NCBI GenBank assembly: GCA_022457155.1
Contig: JAJGOT010000216.1
Location: 273,501-337,500, forward strand
Reading direction: 5' to 3'
DNA length: 64,000 bases
Source of the DNA: Cladopsammia gracilis
Taxonomy: Eukaryota; Cnidaria; Anthozoa; Scleractinia; Dendrophylliidae
Position numbers and translations under genes: made by a program. Of this stretch, positions 61,995 to 64,000 are shown one piece after another. Within the stretch, counting starts at the first letter, position 1, and every line of letters begins with the position of its first letter. The notes under the pieces are model-generated. The model saw only the letters and a list, made by a program, of their open reading frames with translations. It had not been told where the DNA came from and did no database searches.

Positions 61995-63477
61995 TTACGT
62001 ATAATGCATTTTTCTAACCCCAAGGCTCATGCAGTCCCTTTGTTTGTTTCTGCAAAAATTTTATCTCTAAATTTGCTGCACTTTGAGACAGTTTCGAATC
62101 TCATCATCATCATCATCATCATCATCATAGCTTTATTTAAAAACACGGTATCCCATCATTAATTACAAAATGCTCTTCCAGAGAGCCGTGTATACTAAAT
62201 ATTCTCTATAAATACCTAAACATGTTAAAAATTTCTAATTAAAATTACAATCCTAATGAATTTTTCTATGTTTACCTATAAGATTAAAACTACTATAAGG
62301 CGGCTTTAAAGGATGCGATAGATGGCTCAGCTTTGATTTCATTTGATAGGCCATTCCAAAGAACAGTACCCGATAGTTAAAGCTACACTTTCCCGCTTCC
62401 TTTCAGGGTCTATGAACAAACAAATTGTTCAAGTTGTTTCTCAATTTATAAGAATGAACATTCGTTATTGGTCGAAAAAGATTTTATAGACCGTTAGAAG
62501 AAAGATTATTTTTAGCTTTATAGACACTAACCGCTAATTGCTTTGAGCGCCTACGTTCAAGAGTGTCCCAGCCAAGGTCTTCCAAAATATCAGCAGACCG
62601 AATGTCATAATTAGAGTAGGTAATTATTCTTGCTGCCCTATTTTGCAATTTCTGGAGTCTGTCAGCCAGGCATTTACCCATACAGCCCCACACCTCGCTC
62701 TAATTATCTATATAAGGCAGTATAAGTGCTTCATACATCATTTGTAGTGTTGATGTCGGTACGAGATCACGAATTCGTTTAAGTGCCCCAAGACCAGCGG
62801 AAACTTTCTTGGTAATGGCATCAACTTGTACATGCCAACTTAAAGTCTCGTCAATTTCAACCCCAAGATATCTATGAGACTTCACTCTTTTTAGTGGTAT
62901 TTCATTAATGTTGATTTCAAAATCATGTTCCATGTGATTTAATCATATCTCAAAAAACTCTGCCCCTGAAAATATCTGCAATAACTTTATCAGATGTAAT
63001 TCAATTCACTCCCACAATACCAGGGCCTCTACGTCCGATAATTTTTATATCAAGTATTCGCGCACGAACCAGCTGAGTAATTCTATTGTAATTTTTTGGA
63101 GCAAAAGTATGGAATTGCCTTCCGCTTGAAATACATAGACTCCCGAGAACTGCTTTTAAACAAAAAATTCGAGATCTCCTCTTTCGAATCTTCGACGCCG
63201 AAGACAGTTATGTTGACTCGCCCACTCTGTTGAATAAAATAGTGAAGCAGTAGCTATAACTGAAATCTACGATATTAAGTAAACCATAATATATATAATA
63301 AGGTTTTTTTCCTTTCAGTCATATTACTAGGAGCTAATGTTAATTTCAGTCATATTACTAGGAGCTAATGTTAATTTTTGTTCTTATTTTTGACAACCCG
63401 CCTCGATTAGCTATGCTAACTGCGGGTTGTCAATGTTGAAAATATTGTTATATTAATAATGAAATAAAATTGTTGTT
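61995..63477 (+). pseudogene. LINE 3' end, second copy, split by another LINE
   Basis: Two blocks match the LINE remnant at 26150-26935: 61995-62103 (ataatgcatttttctaaccc ... ttgagacag) and about 62962-63477 (cccctgaaaatatctgcaat through gaaataaaattgttgtt). Between them a minus-strand LINE end is inserted. The same 33-base direct repeat is present at 63319-63375. Confidence 0.75.
62104..62950 (-). pseudogene. nested LINE 3' fragment with (ATG)n tail
   Basis: The minus frame reads INEIPLKRVKSHRYLGVEID, LSWHVQVDAITKKVSAGLGA and MMYEALILPYID, an in-frame stop, then VWGCMGKCLADRLQKLQNRA, ARIITYSNYD and LGWDTLERRR. This is the C-terminal domain of a CR1/Jockey-type reverse transcriptase (YLGV.ID..L.W..H...... 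L...QNRAAR.I). It ends aataaagct and then about nine ATG repeats (62104-62128 on the plus strand). Two or more stops mark it inactive. Confidence 0.8.
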
Positions 63478-64000
63478 ACTTTCAAGCCGAATGATTTCAC
63501 AATGGGAAGGATCTTTTCAACGAAACCCACAAATTTAGATAAAGAAAGCAAAGCCCTATCAAACCATTGCAATTCTTTTTCTATTTCATATGCACTTTAA
63601 TATGGGGCTGCATTTTTAGGCTACTTTTCAAGTTTCACTTTTTTGCAACAAAAATTCAAAAAAAACATCCAGATTTGATGGTCTGGGAAGTATCTGCTTC
63701 CATTTAATTACTATTGTAACAAGTTTGAATTAATTAATGTTACATATGGCCATAGTTCTAAAGTAAAACGTAATGAAACCTGAGAAATTTCTTTGTTCAA
63801 TGTTTTTGTTAGCATTTGTCGACCTTCACCATGCACAACAACAATAGATTTTGAACTTTGTTCAAGCAACTAACCAATAGAAATGTTTCCCTTAAGTTAT
63901 TCAGTCATAGCATGCGATCAAAAAAAAAAAGAAGTGCATGGTTGTATTACTTTAAACATACATTGCAGCTCCTTCATTGTCACCATTAAAGTCTGCAAAT
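63478..64000. other. right edge, no gene recognised
   Basis: A minus-strand tttgcag at about 63992 followed by cttta.tggtgacaatgaagg could be the start of a small exon of the neighbouring ZnT5 gene, but it is too short to assign. The remainder is AT-rich and featureless. Confidence 0.3.

Overview
The window is nuclear DNA from an animal. It is AT-rich and full of transposons, its genes are split by GT-AG introns, and it has no operon structure. The repeat content (Penelope, DIRS-like and LINE remnants with microsatellite tails, many short inverted-repeat elements, tRNA-derived SINE modules) together with the gene content best fits a cnidarian, probably an anthozoan such as a stony coral. That assignment is an inference from pattern and was not checked by a search.

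Three genes have exon-by-exon support. (1) A testis-specific-kinase-like Ser/Thr kinase (TSSK family) on the minus strand, five exons between 10444 and 6510, complete at 320 codons, with an unusual N-terminal hydrophobic segment. (2) The non-lysosomal glucosylceramidase GBA2 on the plus strand, 19 exons from 21248 to 52758, complete at 896 codons; every splice phase closes. (3) The C-terminal half of the zinc transporter ZnT5 (SLC30A5) on the minus strand, four exons from 61374 to 57795 (245 residues); its 5' exons lie beyond the right edge. The three genes have no evident joint pathway. GBA2 and ZnT5 are housekeeping membrane-lipid and secretory-pathway functions that happen to be neighbours.

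Layout. 0.2-2.6 kb: decayed LINE ORF2, interrupted by two different DNA elements whose removal restores the reading. 3.4-5.0 kb: small palindromic elements, a Penelope GIY-YIG remnant and a 17-bp tandem repeat. 6.5-10.5 kb: the kinase gene, with SINE and MITE insertions in its introns and CRE-like sites upstream. 11.3-14.4 kb: remnant of a DIRS-like tyrosine-recombinase retroelement in the order RT, RNase H, recombinase on the minus strand. 14.4-18.4 kb: large inverted repeats and two opposed copies of a CG-rich MITE. 20.3-20.5 kb: helicase-like fragment. 20.7-52.8 kb: GBA2, with introns packed with elements, including a 3.6-kb inverted-repeat element carrying a THAP-domain fragment that is itself split by a TTAA-flanked element. 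52.8-57.8 kb: intergenic, mostly hairpin-forming repeats. 57.8-61.4 kb: ZnT5, with a minisatellite built from repeated copies of one of its own 3' splice sites. 62-63.5 kb: one LINE end nested inside another.

The most notable observations are the tandem array of about 24 splice-acceptor copies in ZnT5, the clean TTAA insertions into THAP and LINE coding sequence, tRNA-like Pol III promoter modules inside inverted-repeat elements, and the predicted membrane anchor on the kinase.
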